Below are positions 31,553 through 32,559 of a stretch of DNA of 32,559 bases, piece after piece. The notes beneath the pieces are model-generated. The model made no database searches and was not told the origin of the DNA. It was given only the letters and a program-made list of their open reading frames with translations. The position numbers and the translations under genes are program-made. Origin of the DNA: an uncultured Lachnospiraceae bacterium (GTDB taxonomy: Bacteria > Bacillota > Clostridia > Lachnospirales > Lachnospiraceae); the NCBI GenBank assembly GCA_902793335.1, contig CADBCZ010000033.1, positions 1 through 32,559 on the forward strand, read 5' to 3'. Numbering within the stretch: position 1 is the stretch's first letter; every line of letters starts with the position of its first letter.

Positions 31553-32559
31553 TCAACTTAACAAGTAACACATCTTTCGGTGTAGTAATCTAACATTGAT
31601 CCAAGCCGTGTCTTTATCAACTCCAAGCTTCAACAAATTCTTTATACGATTCTGTGGAGTTTTCCAATGTTTCCAAATACACATACGCAATCTAAAACGA
31701 ATTCTTGAGTCCATTTCCTTGCAAAGTGTTTTCATACTACCTATCTTGAAGTAGTTTATCCAACCTCTGATGAGCTGATTGAGCTTTTCCACCTTGTAAC
31801 TGTTGCTAACGCCCCAACTACGGCTGGTGAGTTCTTTCATTCTCTTCTTAAACTTTGCTACTGATTTTGCATGCGGCTTTGCCTTAAACTGATGTGCTCT
31901 TGAATCAAAGTAGAATCCGAATCCAAGATATTTAAGTCCTTGTGGTTTATCCACTTTACTCTTGGTCATGTTGACCTTGAGACCTAGTTTTTCCTCAATG
32001 AATCGAGAGATATTTCTCATGACTCTATTAGCAGACATTTCACTACCAACCATGATGATACAATCATCTGCGTATCTTACAAAGTTAAGCGAGGTTTCCT
32101 CCTTGTGGTGTTCCCACTATAGAGTCCTCGTACTCATCATCAAACATGATTCCGCTGACTAGGTATCTTCTAACGATAGAAATAACATCTCCATCTTTTA
32201 TAGTTCTACCTATGATAGTCATAAGCTTGTCATGGTTTACTGTGTCAAAGAACTTTTCCAAGTCAATATCTACAATCCAATCATTACCGTCATTCATCAT
32301 ATCAAGCGCTGTTAGGATTGCTTGCTGTGCACATCTATTAGGTCTGAATCCATAACTGTGGTCATGGAACTGTTCCTCATAGATTGGTGTTAAAACCTGT
32401 GCTATGGCTTGTTGTATAAATCTGTCTGTTACTGTTGGTACTCCTAGGTTTCTGACACCGCCATCAGGCTTTGGTATCTCCACTCTTCGTACTGGTTGAG
32501 GTTTATACTTTCTTGTCCTCAACTGTTCTTTGATGTTTTCGCCGTTCTTTGCAAGATGT
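31553..32559 (-). pseudogene. ltrA: Group II intron reverse transcriptase/maturase, disrupted by two deletions
   Basis: The gene is open to the right edge of the window. Its residues before the first break include RRVEIPKPDGGVRNLGVPT, QQAIAQVLTPIYEEQF, YGFRPNRCAQQAI, DIDLEKFFDTVNHDKLM and GTPQGGNL, all reverse transcriptase blocks. At about 32090 the frame breaks. The text goes from GGNL straight to LNFVRYADD, and the SPLLANIMLNELDKEL-like segment expected between them is missing, with an immediate stop in the original frame. The catalytic YADD is therefore in another frame. A second break near 31594 joins DTAWIN to LDYYTERCVTC, again out of frame, losing about 30-40 residues before the usual C-terminus. 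The middle part (EKLGLKVNMTKSKV, RGWINYFKIGSM) is otherwise well preserved. No active protein can be made. Confidence 0.88.

Larger units (their letters stand above)
31475..32559 (-). mobile_element. Group II intron, 3' part (group IIC-like), running off the window
   Basis: Domains V and VI and most of the intron-encoded protein are visible on the minus strand. The 5' part lies beyond base 32559. The 3' end is near 31475, just ten bases past the purF-like stop codon, so the intron sits antisense downstream of that gene. The catalytic triad in domain V reads CGC, which is typical of group IIC introns. No transcription terminator hairpin, the usual IIC target, is seen on the 3' side; the 5' exon is outside the window. 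Confidence 0.85.

Noticed and set aside
1-32559. CRISPR array, tRNA or rRNA genes
   Set aside because: No regularly spaced direct repeats, no cloverleaf or T-loop consensus and no rRNA-like sequence were seen on either strand.

Overview
The window looks like chromosomal DNA of an AT-rich, low-GC Gram-positive anaerobe, most likely a Clostridia of the Lachnospiraceae type. Reasons: strong AGGAGG-type ribosome sites, sigma-A promoters of the form TTGnnn-N17-TATAAT, U-tract terminators, HPr kinase/phosphorylase and a Crh-like protein beside rapZ and whiA, type I DnaE, YlmH, a DUF5662 protein, and paralogues of EF-G and PurF that I associate with this family from memory. Species cannot be named from the sequence alone.

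Layout. 1-5060 (+ strand): a short PD-(D/E)XK-like protein with a coiled-coil tail, then ylmH and the potassium uptake pair trkA-trkH. 5105-7189 (-): an EF-G-like GTPase with non-canonical GTPase motifs behind a structured leader. 7481-8491 (+): an unrecognised acidic protein. 8510-9685 (-): a cobalamin adenosyltransferase-like ATPase and a tandem OB-fold protein. 9784-14612 (-): DUF5662, dnaE and a TrmH-family methyltransferase, tightly packed. 14848-19036 (-): two accessory genes, a DUF4143-type ATPase and a large Sel1/TPR protein. 19186-24386 (-): crh-like, whiA, rapZ, murB, glk, hprK, read as two transcription units (hprK-glk; murB-rapZ-whiA-crh). 24479-29737 (-): a secreted papain-like protease, a two-domain PPK2 polyphosphate kinase and a membrane-anchored polysaccharide deacetylase. 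30056-31465 (+): a PurF paralogue. 31475 to the right edge (-): the 3' part of a group II intron whose reverse transcriptase gene is broken by two deletions.

How they fit together. hprK, glk, rapZ, whiA and the Crh-like gene form a carbon-control and cell-envelope module. HprK is expected to phosphorylate Ser46 of the Crh-like protein, which has Glu instead of His at position 15 and so cannot serve as a PTS phosphocarrier. DnaE, the OB-fold protein and the methyltransferase are housekeeping nucleic-acid functions. The protease and deacetylase act at the cell surface.

The most unusual structures are two intergenic palindromic elements (14649-14839 and 28054-28315). Each has terminal inverted repeats and several nested hairpins. 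They differ in sequence but share a small TGC-TTC-GCA hairpin whose closing pair differs compensatorily (C-G against A-T). They may be members of a family of non-autonomous elements or structured RNAs.
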